DNA of 64,000 nt from Cafeteria roenbergensis (lineage: Eukaryota; Sar; Bigyra; Bicosoecida; Cafeteriaceae), in the NCBI GenBank assembly GCA_008330645.1, contig VLTN01000039.1:1-64000 (forward strand), given 5' to 3'. Shown piece after piece: positions 1-9,849 of this stretch. The notes beneath the pieces were generated by a model. The model saw only the letters and a program-made list of their open reading frames with translations. It made no database searches and was not told the origin of the DNA. How positions within the stretch are numbered: the first letter of the stretch is position 1; the number at the start of each line of letters is the position of its first letter. The position numbers and the translations under genes are program-made.

Positions 1-2
1 GC

Positions 3-821
3 ATGGCTAGGTTTGCGCCAGGGCGAGAGTGCTCCAGTCGGCTGATGGAGCGGCTTGCCGCAACAGCCTCGACGGATAGCGCCGCTGCTGAACTGGTCAA
101 CCATCGCCATGTCGCCAAGGGTGGAGATTCGCTTCCTTCGCCGCCACCTCTGGAGCCAATCATGGTGTGGGGAGGCACAAGCAAGGATCCCAAAGTTGTG
201 GCGGCTGACAAGGACGATGAGCCGATCAAGCCGTGGCAGCTCCTCAAGCATCGGCATGATTGGGGCGGCGTGGACATCATGGTTGTGTTCGCGGTCAAGG
301 ACTGCGTTTACGTCCTTCTGCTCCAGTCCAAGGCATTTGAGCCTTCGCTGTCCAGTGCGCCGAAGGAGATGACTGCCGCGACAGCGGCGAACTTGCAGGC
401 TGGCATGTTCAACATGGCGACGGAGCTACGGACTGCCGTCGTTCCAAGTCCTGAGCCCCGCAAGGCCTGGAGCGACATCCCCGGCAAGCGGTCGCTGATA
501 GCCAGAATCATGGACAATGACATTGCCAAGGGATGCACCGAAATGGTCGTGTGCTCGTCCGTCATCACCACGAAGCTCATCAAGGAGGCCCGCCCAGGCT
601 GCGAAGCCGACCTGTTCCGGATTCCCGAGTCACCGGAGACCTTCGTTCTCGAAGAAGGCGAGCCAAGCGCCACTGGCAGCGCCGCAGACGCGCCACGAAG
701 CGTCCAGGTGTGGGACCTGCGGCTGCCGGCAGACAGCATGGTCCTGCGAAAGTTGATGACGAAGGATATGGAAGATGCGTTGAGTGTGTGTGGGATTGAG
801 CTGCCCAGCAGCGCCGAATGA
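3..821 (+). CDS. PD-(D/E)xK nuclease-like protein, Crinkler/RHS type suspected, possibly 5'-partial
   Basis: The ORF of 272 residues opens at an ATG two bases from the window edge, so it may be the end of a longer protein. I do not recognise a named family with certainty. The segment around residues 87-110 has an aspartate in a hydrophobic strand (GGVDIMVVFAV) followed by a second strand ending LLLQSK. That D...(Q)xK layout is the core of restriction-endonuclease-like folds, and it occurs in the C-terminal domains of Crinkler/RHS-type proteins of protists. A second hydrophobic strand (EMVVCSSVITTKLI) near residue 180 fits such a fold. The last about 50 bases are duplicated just downstream. 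It sits beside a LINE remnant and a DNA transposon. The nuclease reading is inference from fold-like motifs only; an unrelated hypothetical protein is possible. Confidence 0.45.
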   Translation: MARFAPGRECSSRLMERLAATASTDSAAAELVNHRHVAKGGDSLPSPPPLEPIMVWGGTSKDPKVVAADKDDEPIKPWQLLKHRHDWGGVDIMVVFAVKDCVYVLLLQSKAFEPSLSSAPKEMTAATAANLQAGMFNMATELRTAVVPSPEPRKAWSDIPGKRSLIARIMDNDIAKGCTEMVVCSSVITTKLIKEARPGCEADLFRIPESPETFVLEEGEPSATGSAADAPRSVQVWDLRLPADSMVLRKLMTKDMEDALSVCGIELPSSAE

Positions 822-889
822 ACAGGATATGCGAAGATGCGTTGCCACGCAGTGTGTGTGGGATCAGTGAGCTGTCCCGAGCCCAGCAG
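763..889 (+). repeat. Imperfect tandem duplication of the 3' end of the preceding gene
   Basis: A stretch at 763-811 (from aggatatg through gatgcgttg and gtgtgtgtggga to cccagcag) recurs at 823-889 with the same order of words and an insertion of about 18 bases. The first copy holds the stop-proximal codons of the upstream ORF; the second lies beyond the stop. It looks like a local duplication after slippage or break repair. Confidence 0.6.
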
Positions 890-904
890 CTGCCCGTTAA
901 TGGG

Positions 905-932
905 TGAACATCGTTGGATGAACATCGTTGGA
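905..932 (+). repeat. Two-copy 14-bp tandem repeat
   Basis: The 14-mer tgaacatcgttgga occurs at 905-918 and again, abutting, at 919-932. It lies downstream (on the minus strand) of the LINE stop codon, where short tandem copies could mark the 3' tail or junction of that element. The link is inference. Confidence 0.65.
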
Positions 933-1114
933 TGGGGGGCGAAAAACTCGCGTCGCCATGCCACGCACGCAATCCACAGACTCACCAAGAACCAATCCAG
1001 CAAGTCCATCGCCAATCAGTCACCAACCACGCCAAACCCGCAATCCAAAGTCCCGAGCCCAGTCCCAGATCCCTCCCATCACACTGCCACGAGTCGCCAC
1101 TCAGCCGTCCCTGC

Positions 1115-1936
1115 TCACCGCATACGCTCCACCTGCTGTCGCAGGTACTGCGTCTGCCCGATCAGCTGGGTCGCCAGTCCCTTGGCGATGACCTCGTTCA
1201 GCCTCGATAGCCAGCGAAAGGCCCAGCGCGCACGCTCCCTCGGCCTGTCAACGAAGGCCGTGTCCGCCACCTTCTTGAGGAAGGCGAAGGCCGCCGGCCC
1301 CATGCGTCCCGTGGTCGTGATGACGAAGGGCACAATGGAGCTCAAGTTGTCCTTTGTAGCTGAGCTCTTCTTGTACTCCCCCATCTTGTCCTTCTCACGG
1401 CGCTCGAGAAAGGCGTCCATGCTCTGCAGGCCCTGCGTCACGTAGGACTTGCTCACCGCCGAGGTGATCTGCACGTCGACGAGACGGGTGGTCTCGAAGT
1501 CGACGTGCACCCGCAGGTCCGGTCGCTTGCGCGCGGCCTCGCTGGACCCCGGCTGGGATCCGAAGCGCGTCTGCCCGTCCTGCCAGCTGGAGGGCTCCAC
1601 CACCGACTGCAGCCCCGCCGAGCGCACGGCCGCGTGCAGGACGTCGCGGACGTCGTTGTGCGCCCGGATGGTGGAGCCCTTGCCGCAGCGGCAGCGCGCC
1701 AGGTGGTGCGCCACACCGGAGACCCCGCCGATGTGGACGGTGCCTCTCGCGGTGGCGTCCAGAACCATCACACTCGGAGCGTTCAGCGCCGCGCCGTCGG
1801 GAGGGCCGAGCCCTGCGCCTCGGAGGCTCCGACGCGGTGGCGCCGCACACACCCCGTGCGTCAGCATCGATCCCTCAGCTGCATGTGGTGGCCCAAGCGC
1901 GCCTCGCTGCAAGGCCCTGCGTCTGCCGCCGGCCAA
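1115..1936 (-). mobile_element. 5'-truncated LINE: C-terminal restriction-like endonuclease domain
   Basis: The open frame (about 270 codons, no convincing ATG at its start) encodes only the C-terminal part of a non-LTR retrotransposon polyprotein. Visible in order are a Cys-rich knuckle (ARCRCGKG) followed by a conserved His/Asn-Asp helix (RAHNDVRDVLHAAVRSAG), then RPDL and about twelve residues later VDVQIT, and finally the family's closing block VPFVITTTGRMGPAAFAFL. This is the CCxC/PD-(D/E)xK endonuclease block that follows the reverse transcriptase in REL-type LINEs. No reverse transcriptase is present; upstream sequence ends near the left terminus of the DNA transposon at 2109. It is a dead-on-arrival copy. 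Opposite-strand ORFs here are shadows. Confidence 0.65.
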
Positions 1937-2108
1937 AGCTTTACCATCCGGTTGCAGTTTTTATTTGAAAGAGTACTGACCGAGTCCCTTGGCTCTCCAG
2001 TAAACGTCACCAAGTGGCGTCCCGTCACATCTCAGGCGCTTAGCCGCACGGGCTGTCGGATTGAGTGCGGTCCCCGCCAGCTACGACGGGAAATGCAAAA
2101 GGCCCTGG

Positions 2109-2150
2109 CAGAGCACGTGACCAAATGGTTACGGTTGCATTTCTCGCGCC
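2109..2150 (+). repeat. Candidate left terminal inverted repeat
   Basis: Reads inward CAGAGCACgtgacCAAATGGTTaCgGtTGCA; the capitals are shared with the right end in inverted orientation apart from a 4-5 base insertion. Found by eye, without a statistical test. Confidence 0.45.
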
Positions 2151-2470
2151 CAGCTCAAGGCCCCGGTCGGTTCTTTTGGCACCCACGGGTGCCCTTTGTA
2201 GTGTAGGTGGCGGCAAGGCTCGAGCGCACGGCCGGGGCAGCGTCCAACGGATGCGGCAATCCGTTTCCGACGCGCTACTCCGAGGCAGGTTGAAAAGTCT
2301 CCCGCCGCTGCGCGTGAGACCCTCCCCTTGGTCCAGCTAGGCAGCGGACTTTTGGAGCGAGTATAATTTGCGTGGGATTGCGGTGCCAGCCGGGCCGTCA
2401 AGCCTTTGGCTGGCGAGTACCGGCCACGAACAACAGCACTATTGTCAAGCACAAAACCCTCAACAACATG

Positions 2471-5363
2471 TCAGAGACGCATTCGTGCGGCCAGTGCCCG
2501 TGCTGACGGGCTTCTGGCTCGCTTACTCGCCCTAACAGTGAGCGGGGGGGAAGGAGATGGCACGCTGGTGGCTTGTGGGTTTTGCGCGCGCATTTCCGCC
2601 GGTGCAGGCGCCCCACCTGGTGAAGGAGGGGCAGGAGCGGGCGCTCCTGACACGGAGGCAACCTGAAGACCCACGAACACCAGCTGCTTGACGAAACGGA
2701 GTTTGTCCATCACCAGGCTCGCCGCTGGAGAGTCGAGAACCAAGTCTCGCTTGAACGCCGCCTTGGTCGGCGTGGCCTGGTTGTGAAGCACCGAATCGAT
2801 CGTCGCCAGGGACGTGGATCCATGCTGGGCCACATCCGTGCCAGAAATCGTCTTCAAAGTGGTTTGAGCCTTCGCGTTGGCCCGCCTGGCCTGCTCCAGC
2901 AACCCCCTGAGCGACCTCAGGACATGGTCAGCACGGGCATGGGCCTCGATCTGATTGAGATGCGCGTCGGTGACGTCAAGCTGTCTTTGGTGGCGCTCGT
3001 AGCGCTCGTTGCCCGTCAAAAGGCTGTCTGTCGTCCGGACGACTAATTGGCGATTATCAAGGTCTAAAGCCATGCGTTTCGCTCGATTTGGCCCGTCGAC
3101 GTCGTCGGCGAAACCGTAGTTCGTCGCCACCCGAATGATGTCCAGCTCCTTCCTCATGCGACTGGTGAACTCGGGCGCCAAGACAAACTCGTCCGAGATC
3201 GACTGCATAGCCCGCTCTACCACCGCAGCTGCGATGGCTTCGCGGTCATGGCCGCCACAGTGGGCCCCCATGCGTTCGAGGATCTTTTCAGGGTCGCAGG
3301 TGGGCTGTGAGTCGGGCGTGAAGCCCTTGGCGAAAGTGCCAGTTCGAACGAAGCCGCCAGCACGCACGGCTGGAGGTGCCGCCGCGACCCAGGCGTGGTG
3401 CCCTGCACACAGCGTGTCAGGGGGGTGCACTTTCGTCTTGCGAGCGTCCTTGAGTCGGACAAAAGTGCCGCTAGCTTTGCCCTCGCCCGAATCGATCTCC
3501 AGCTCGGCGAACACTTTGGGGCTGGCAACGCCCTTGCGGAGCCCAGTAATGGTCGCAGGGCAAGGCACAGCACCCGTAAGAGTAGCAGCCGCGGCCCCCA
3601 AGCGGATTCGCGCGAACTCCTTGCGAAAGGCGCCGATCGGCCCGTTGTCCAAAACTTGTCGCATGTGCGAGGAGGCGCCAGGAGGCACGGCACATCGCAT
3701 GCCAGCGTCCTGAAGATGCTTGATAGACGCAACGTCGGTGTGTGCCGCGTGGCCGTCCATCAGCAAGAGTTTGGGCCGTTTCTCCCAGTCCGGGTCCTGA
3801 ATCTGCTCCCACGCCGTCCAGCGATGCATGGCCTCCCTGAAGATGGACCGAGTCACCCGGCCGTTGCCGGAGGCGAAGAACAGGTGTAGGGTGCCATCCG
3901 TGTGCAGTTGGGAGACGGTAGCCAGACTGGGCATGTGCTTCACCGACATGGCGGCGGCTCTGCGCTGCGGCTCGACCGATTTCCGGCACCTCGTTCCTGT
4001 CGAGCGACGCGAGCACCGCGCCGGAGTCGCCCCTGCCACAGCGGCAGATGCTGCTGCTGCTGCCATGGCGGGCGGGGGAGGCGCTCCGTCGCCGTTGTCA
4101 CCATCAATCGTGTCGTCAGCGGCGCTGGAGGCAGCGTCACAGTCGTCGTCGTCACCGTCGTCAACATGATCAGCCGGCTCTTCAATGACCTCGGCATGGT
4201 CTTCAGCTGTGAGATGAATCTCTGACGTCTGTCCACAAGTGCCCGGGGGACCTGAGGGGCTGCCTGTCGGGGGTACGGGCGAGTCCGTGCAGGCAGTGAG
4301 CACGCGAACGGAGCCCTTCGATGCTCTGCTGAGGCCCTCCGCTGCTTGGACCGTCGGTGCCAGCAGTGTCCCAGCAGCTAGTTGCCTGCGTGCGTCGTCC
4401 GCAGCCTTGGTGCTCTTGGCAACCCAAATGACGCAGCGGGTGGACTCGCAGTTCATGATCGGAAGCATGGTAATCGACTCGCGCGTGCCGCCCAGCTTGA
4501 CCTTGTCCATGCGACGACGAGTCTCTGCGAGTGACAAGAGCCTCTCGTCCATGAGAAGCCACTGCAGGCACACTTCGTCCAGTTGGTACACATCTCGGCA
4601 CCTCCCGACACGAGCAAGCTCAGAACTCAACACCTCAGTGTAGGATTTCGCTGCTGAAAGCTGCTCCGCGTCGCTGCGCGACCCGGCATTTGCCGTTGTG
4701 TGCAAAAGCTGCAAGCGGGAGAACTCTCCATGCCGTGACATGCGCCGCCACAGCCTTTTGCCAAAAGGGTCGGTCGTCTCTTCCTCGGTGTAGCGCCTGA
4801 CCAGGGCGTCCAGCGCCGGTGGGCTGAGGCCCGCTTTGACTGGCTGATCATCTCCTTCCGTCAGGAGCAGCTGCAAGCAGTTGCTGCGCGCGCAGGCGCA
4901 TGCAGTGCGAGTGACGGCCAAGCTGTCTCCAGGCATCGCGCTCCGCAGCAGAGTGATATCGCCGTACAACGACGACTGCAAGGTAAACACACACACAAAG
5001 AATACACAATGCCCATGGGCGGCGTCTCATGGGCAGGTCTGCAAGGCGGGTAGCGAGGGGACTCACTACAACCAACTCGTGGTCCACCGTCGAGTCAGGT
5101 CTGTACGACAGCTCGGCCGCCCGCGCCCGCAGTCCAGGCGCCGTCCAGTTCCGCATGCTGCCATATTTCGACCGGATGGTGGACTCGGGAACCCCTGTGG
5201 CCTCGCATTTGGACGGCCAAGAGAAATGTGCTGAACTTTCGACCAACTTTGCGAGGTATTCCCCGACTGCTTGGAGCTGCTTTCTCCCGCGCCTAACGTG
5301 AGCAATGTGCTTCTTGGTTCTGGGCAAGGACCGTCGCCGATCCGCTGCCTTGGTGGCGAGCAT
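2471..5363 (-). CDS. DDE_1 (pogo/Tigger/jerky-like) transposase, two exons
   Basis: Exons are 5363-5067 and 4975-2471, joined in phase 0 by a 91-nt GTGAGT...TTGCAG intron; the product is about 933 residues. The chosen ATG is the nearest one before the DNA-binding region. Exon 1 holds a Psq/CENP-B-like helix-turn-helix (KCEATGVPESTIRSKYGSM). Exon 2 carries the catalytic fold: first Asp in VYQLDEVC, second in LLLMDGHAAHTD, third in QVLDNGPIGAFRKEF. An acidic, alanine-rich insert of about 120 residues separates the first two blocks, which makes the protein longer than typical pogo transposases. The C-terminus is Pro/Ala-rich with a basic KRAR patch that could serve in nuclear import. Expected role: cut-and-paste transposition at the terminal repeats. 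Confidence 0.8.
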
Positions 5364-5377
5364 GGGCCCGTCAGAGT

Positions 5378-5412
5378 GGCGATTTGCATTCTGCAACCAT
5401 TTTGGTGCTCTG
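5378..5412 (-). repeat. Candidate right terminal inverted repeat
   Basis: On the minus strand it reads inward CAGAGCACCAAAATGGTT then GCAGAATGCAAATCG, matching the left end at CAGAGCAC and C(A)AAATGGTT. Just outside it, a further copy of the tgcaacc word is repeated, which blurs the exact terminus. Confidence 0.45.
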
Positions 5413-5493
5413 CAACCGGTTGGTTCGCCTCTGGCTAGAAAACGGCGGAGCAGCGCCACCCTGCGCCGGTGCGCGGGCGATCGGAGCGCGGCT

Positions 5494-8400
5494 ATGGCGG
5501 CCGCGACGAGCTTGGTGGAGATGCGAACTCGAGCTGCGACGAGCGGTGGTGCTTGGCGATTCCACCTCCTCGATGGGGGCGCCCCGGCCGATTCGAAATG
5601 GTGAGGGCCGAAATCGGCAGCTTGCATGCGAGCCGCAGCAACACAACAAGGGCGCGTGCGTTTGAGGGCCCGCGTCTGTGCCGCGGCTGGCGTGCCAGGG
5701 GCCTGCCCGCACCCCGGGGTCCTCGCGGCGGAAAGCGGCGACGCCCAAAGCCGCACCGTTGCTCGCTGTCACGCGTCCATTGCCGAGGCCGCCGCTGTCT
5801 GCCCGTCGCAGCATTCAATACGGGAATGCTCTTGCTCGATGGGATGAGATCGCAGCCTTTGTCAACGGCACGCTCCGCAAGAGCGCGCCCCGGCCGGCCC
5901 CGCAGCGGCAGAGCACATCGGTACCTGCTTCCAGCTCAGCGCGCCTTCCACCGCCCCCCGCGCACACGGGCGCGTGCTTCGCGGAGGGGCCGCCGGGGTT
6001 CGACTACGGCGACTCTGACCCGGCGCCCGCGCCGACTGGTGGCAGTCCGGGCCGTGCCGCGCCAGCACGCACTCTCGGCGACTCGCCGCCCAGCCGCCAG
6101 CCCCGCAGCGCGCAGCAACCAGTCAGCAGGCAGCCTGCCGAGTCGGCGGCCGCAGCCCGCAACATTTCGGGCAAGCTTCGGCGCGCGCTCTCGCTGCAGT
6201 GCGTGTCTGTGTGCGCTGCGCTGCGGAGGTGTCTGGAGGCCGGCGGGGCGGGCGGCTCCCCCGGCGTGGGCGCGGACGGCCCCAGCGCTGCCGCTCTTGA
6301 GGAGGGCGACGCGCTCCTTGCTCGGCTCAACGCGACCTGGGCGCGGCTAAAGGGCTCGTCCCGGCCGCATGCAGCGGCACCGCCCGCTTGCGGGGCTGCT
6401 GCGCGGGGGGGCGGGAGCCACCCCGCAGGGGCACGGCTCTGCACGGGGCCGCCCACCCCCGGCAGCGTGGTCTCACTTGGGTCGTCGGTGTCGTCGCCAG
6501 CGAAAGCCGTGCGGGGGCGAGACGCCACGGGCGGCGGCGCTGTTGGTGCGGGAGCCTCAGCGCGTCAGCCGGGGCCGCCCTCCGCCGCCCCGCGGCCTGT
6601 CGGGCGGACTGCCGCGGCCCCTCGCCGGCCCAACGACGTCGACGACGAAGAAGATTGGGAGGAGGCTGAGTGGCTGCAGCTGGCCGCGGAGGCGGACGAC
6701 GAGGATGACGTGTGGGACGGGCCCCCTCCCCCGGCTGCCATGCTCAGAGGGGGCGCGCACCAGCCCCACCACCACCAGCCCCATCACCACCAGCGACAGG
6801 CTGTTGCGCCGTCCACGCCGGCCGGGCCGCACGCTGGGCCGCCTCCCGCTCCCCCGTCCTCGTCGTCCGCGGCGCCGCCCCTGGGTGCCGCTGCTGCCCA
6901 ACGTCCTGCAGGACCGGCAGCTCGCCCCGCGGCGGCCGGAGCGTCATCGGCAGGCTCGTCGCCAGCCCCCGCTTCGACAGCGGCCTCGACATCCCTGTCC
7001 TCCCTCCCGGCAGAGCTTGCTGCAGAGCCAGCGATGATGGAGGCACTTCGCGTGAGCGCCGACACCTTCGGCCACCGCGGGTTCCGCGACCCGCAGGCCG
7101 CCATCGTGGGCGCGGCGCTGCTGGGCCTAGACGTGTTCGTGCTGATGCCCACCGGGGGCGGCAAGAGCCTTTGCTACCAGCTCCCCGCCGTGATGGCCCC
7201 GCCGGGCACGGTGTCGGTCGTCATCTCGCCGCTCATCTCGCTGATCCACGACCAGGTGCAGCAGATGCGGGCCATTGGCGTGGAGGCCGGCTGCATCACG
7301 GGCGGCATGCCGGACGAGCAGTGCGCCGCCGTCATGCAGGCCATGCTCGCGCCCCCGGGGGGCGCCACTGTGGGGCCCTGCATGGTGTACGTGACCCCCG
7401 AGCGAGTCGTCAAGAGCGGCCGCTTCCGCTCCGTGCTGTCGAGGCTGCACGCCGACGGCCGCCTCGGCCACTTCGTCATCGACGAGTCGCACTGCGTGTC
7501 GCTCATGGGCCACGACTACCGCCACGACTACGCCAACCTGGGCTGTCTCCGAGACGAGTACCCGGGCGTGCCCATCATGGCCCTCACCGCCACGGCCACG
7601 GAGGAGGTGGTGGCGGACGTGACGAAACTCCTCCGCATGCGCTTCGACGCGCAGAGCCGCAGCCCGATGGCCCTCATTCGAGCGGCGCGGCTCGCCGGGG
7701 GCGCGCCGAGCCCCACGGCGCAGCCGTGCTGCCTGTTCCGCAAGAGCTTCAACCGCCCCAACCTGCGTTACTCCGTGGTGGAGAAGCCCCGGGGGCGCGT
7801 GGCGGACGTGGTGCTCGACCTGATGAAGAAGTACCCGGGGGAGAGCGGCATCGTGTACACGCTCTCGCGGCAGCAGGCGGAGGACATGGCCTCGGCCGTT
7901 TGCAAGCGCACGGGGCGCGAGGACGCGGCCGTCTTCTACCACGCAGGGGCCGACGACGCCGTGAAGCAGGCCAACCAGCAGGCGTGGCAGGCGGGCAAGG
8001 CCACTGTGATGGCCGCCACCATCGCCTTCGGCATGGGGATCAACAAGCCTGACACCAGGTGGGTGGTCCACGCCTCGCTGCCCAAGTCGCTGGCCAACTA
8101 CTACCAGGAGAGCGGCCGCGCTGGCCGCGACGGCGAGCCTGCCGACTGCGTGCTGGTGTGGCGCCACGCGGACTTCAAGTCGCAGGAGCGCATGATCCTG
8201 GACCCCGACTCGGGCAGGGGGGGCGCCGAGGCGAGGGCGGCGGGCGCGCCGCGGCGCGCCCCGATGCGCCCGAACCAGCTGGACCACCACGCCCGCGGCC
8301 GCCTGGCGTCGCTCGGCACCATGCTCGATTACGCGCGAGACATGGTCAAGTGCAGGCGCGAGCACGTGCTCGCGCACTTCGGCGAGCGGTTCAGCCCGGA

Positions 8401-9559
8401 CCAGTGCGGCGGCACGTGCGACAACTGCGAGCGCCGCCGCAAATCGACCAAGATCGACGTGGCACCGGCCGCCATGGCGATGCTGGGCATCGTCAGGACG
8501 TGCCCGCGCACGCTGACCACGACGCAGCTCGTAGGCGCCTTCCGCGGCGCTCTGAAGCCGACGGCCAAGGGGAGGGCCAAGGGCGGCGGGCAGGACAGAA
8601 TGGCGGCGGTGATGAGCCACCCGAGCTACGGCGCCGGAGCGGCAGCCACCTTCACCAAGGACGAGCTGTCGGCCATCGTGCAGCAGCTGCTGGCTGAGGG
8701 GTGCCTGTTCAAGGAGGACGAGATGAACAAGGCCGGGTACAACACCCCTCGTCTCGTGCTGGGGCCCAGGGCGTCGGCGTTCCTCGCCTCGCCCGGCAGG
8801 AAATGGCTTCTGCCGGTGCGGCAGACGGGCCGCGTGCAGGCAACGGGCGCCGCCGAGTCCAAGATGGCGCTCCGCGTGCCGCAGCGCCACGCCCAGGCCC
8901 TGGAGCGAGAGCTTCGCGCCGCGGTTGCGGAGCACCTCAAGGCGGAGCCTGGCGGCTGGACCACCACCGTCTCCCGCCAGGCCGTGGAGAACTGCAGCAG
9001 GGATGTGCCCACCTCCGAGGTGGAGCTCGCCGCGTGTGAGGGGTGGGGGCGGTCGCGCGCCCGCAGGCTCAAGGAGCTTGTTCTGCCCATCGTGCGCGCA
9101 TACCTCCGCGGAAACAAGCTCGCCCCGTCGCGGCGCGTTCAGGCGGGGGGCGGCGCAGCAGCAGCGGCGGCGGCAGCGGCCGGAGGAGGAGCGGCGGGCA
9201 GGGTCACGGCTGGAGCGGCGGCCGGGCGGCCGGGCGGCCCCGCTCCCGCGCGCGCCAGCGCCTGGATCCACGCTGGGCAAGCCTCCCGGGCGCCCAAGCG
9301 AGGGCCAACCGGCGGCACTGGGGCGGGGCCGGGGGCGGGGGGCAACGCCGCAAAGCGCCCAGCCGCCGCAGCGGCGGCGCTTGGGGGCGGCGCCCCAATG
9401 GCTGGCGTGTCGGCCATGCCGCTCGGAGGCTTTGGCGGGTCGTCGACTGCGGCACAGTCGCCGTACTTCAGCAAGACTCCCGCCGCCGGCCGGGGCTCGC
9501 TCGAGTCGTTTGCCACGGCGGCGCGGGGCGCCCCGCCGCCGCTGAGCCAGACGGAGTAG
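5494..9559 (+). CDS. RecQ-family 3'-5' DNA helicase, two exons
   Basis: Exon 1 (5494-5600) encodes an ATG-started leader; a 211-nt intron (GTGAGG...GTCGCAG) joins it in phase 2 to exon 2 (5812-9559), giving 1284 residues. Without this exon no ATG precedes the helicase core. Residues about 45-440 are low complexity. The core shows motif I (MPTGGGKSLCYQLPA, near 480), motif II as VIDESHCVSLMGHDYRHDY and motifs V-VI with FGMGINKPDTR and YYQESGRAGRDG. The RQC zinc site follows near residue 880 (CRREHV...CGGTCDNC). A divergent HRDC-like segment (about 1065-1135) contains the PTSEVELAACEGWG stretch. The box is DESH rather than DEAH, and the usual SQW is SLM. The family unwinds recombination and fork intermediates. 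The tail is Ala/Gly-rich and ends QSPYFSKTP, which recalls PIP-box-like peptides. Confidence 0.92.
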
Positions 9560-9849
9560 CGCCGGGTGCGCGCGCGCGCCTGTGTTTCAACGTTTGCGTG
9601 GGTGTGCGTGTCATTGGGCTTCTCCCTGCAACCGAGCCAGCTAAGGCGCACGCGTCGACAGTCCGACGGGCAGCCGCGGAGCGAGGGCAGGAGCATGCAG
9701 CCCGTACCTCTCGCCACGCACGCATGTTCAGAGACAAATAGAGACACAACGACCGAGGCCCCCGCCGCGTCGGCCAAACCAAATAGACGGGCCGCCGGAA
9801 GCCCCGACCACCTCCGGGGCAGCTTGGAGCTGCTGCGTTGCCGCACGAC

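Larger units (their letters stand above)
2109..5412 (-). mobile_element. pogo/Tigger-like Tc1-mariner superfamily DNA transposon, about 3.3 kb
   Basis: The element is defined by candidate terminal inverted repeats at 2109-2150 and 5378-5412 that both begin CAGAGCAC and continue with CAAA(A)TGGTT. Between them lies a single spliced transposase gene on the minus strand, whose start codon is about 50 bp inside the right end, as is common in compact pogo elements. A TA target duplication is not obvious at the flanks, so the exact ends are uncertain. The transposase frame is open across the intron junction, with all three acidic catalytic positions apparently present, so the copy may be recent or still competent. 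It inserted about 80 bp upstream of the RecQ start codon. Confidence 0.6.

Noticed and set aside
5678-5811. In-frame N-terminal extension of RecQ from a GTG codon at 5678
   Set aside because: No ATG is available in that frame; the spliced model with exon 1 at 5494-5600 supplies an ATG and fits the phase exactly.
7127-9280. 717-residue minus-strand ORF opposite RecQ
   Set aside because: His/Arg/Gly/Ala-rich shadow; all helicase motifs are on the plus strand.
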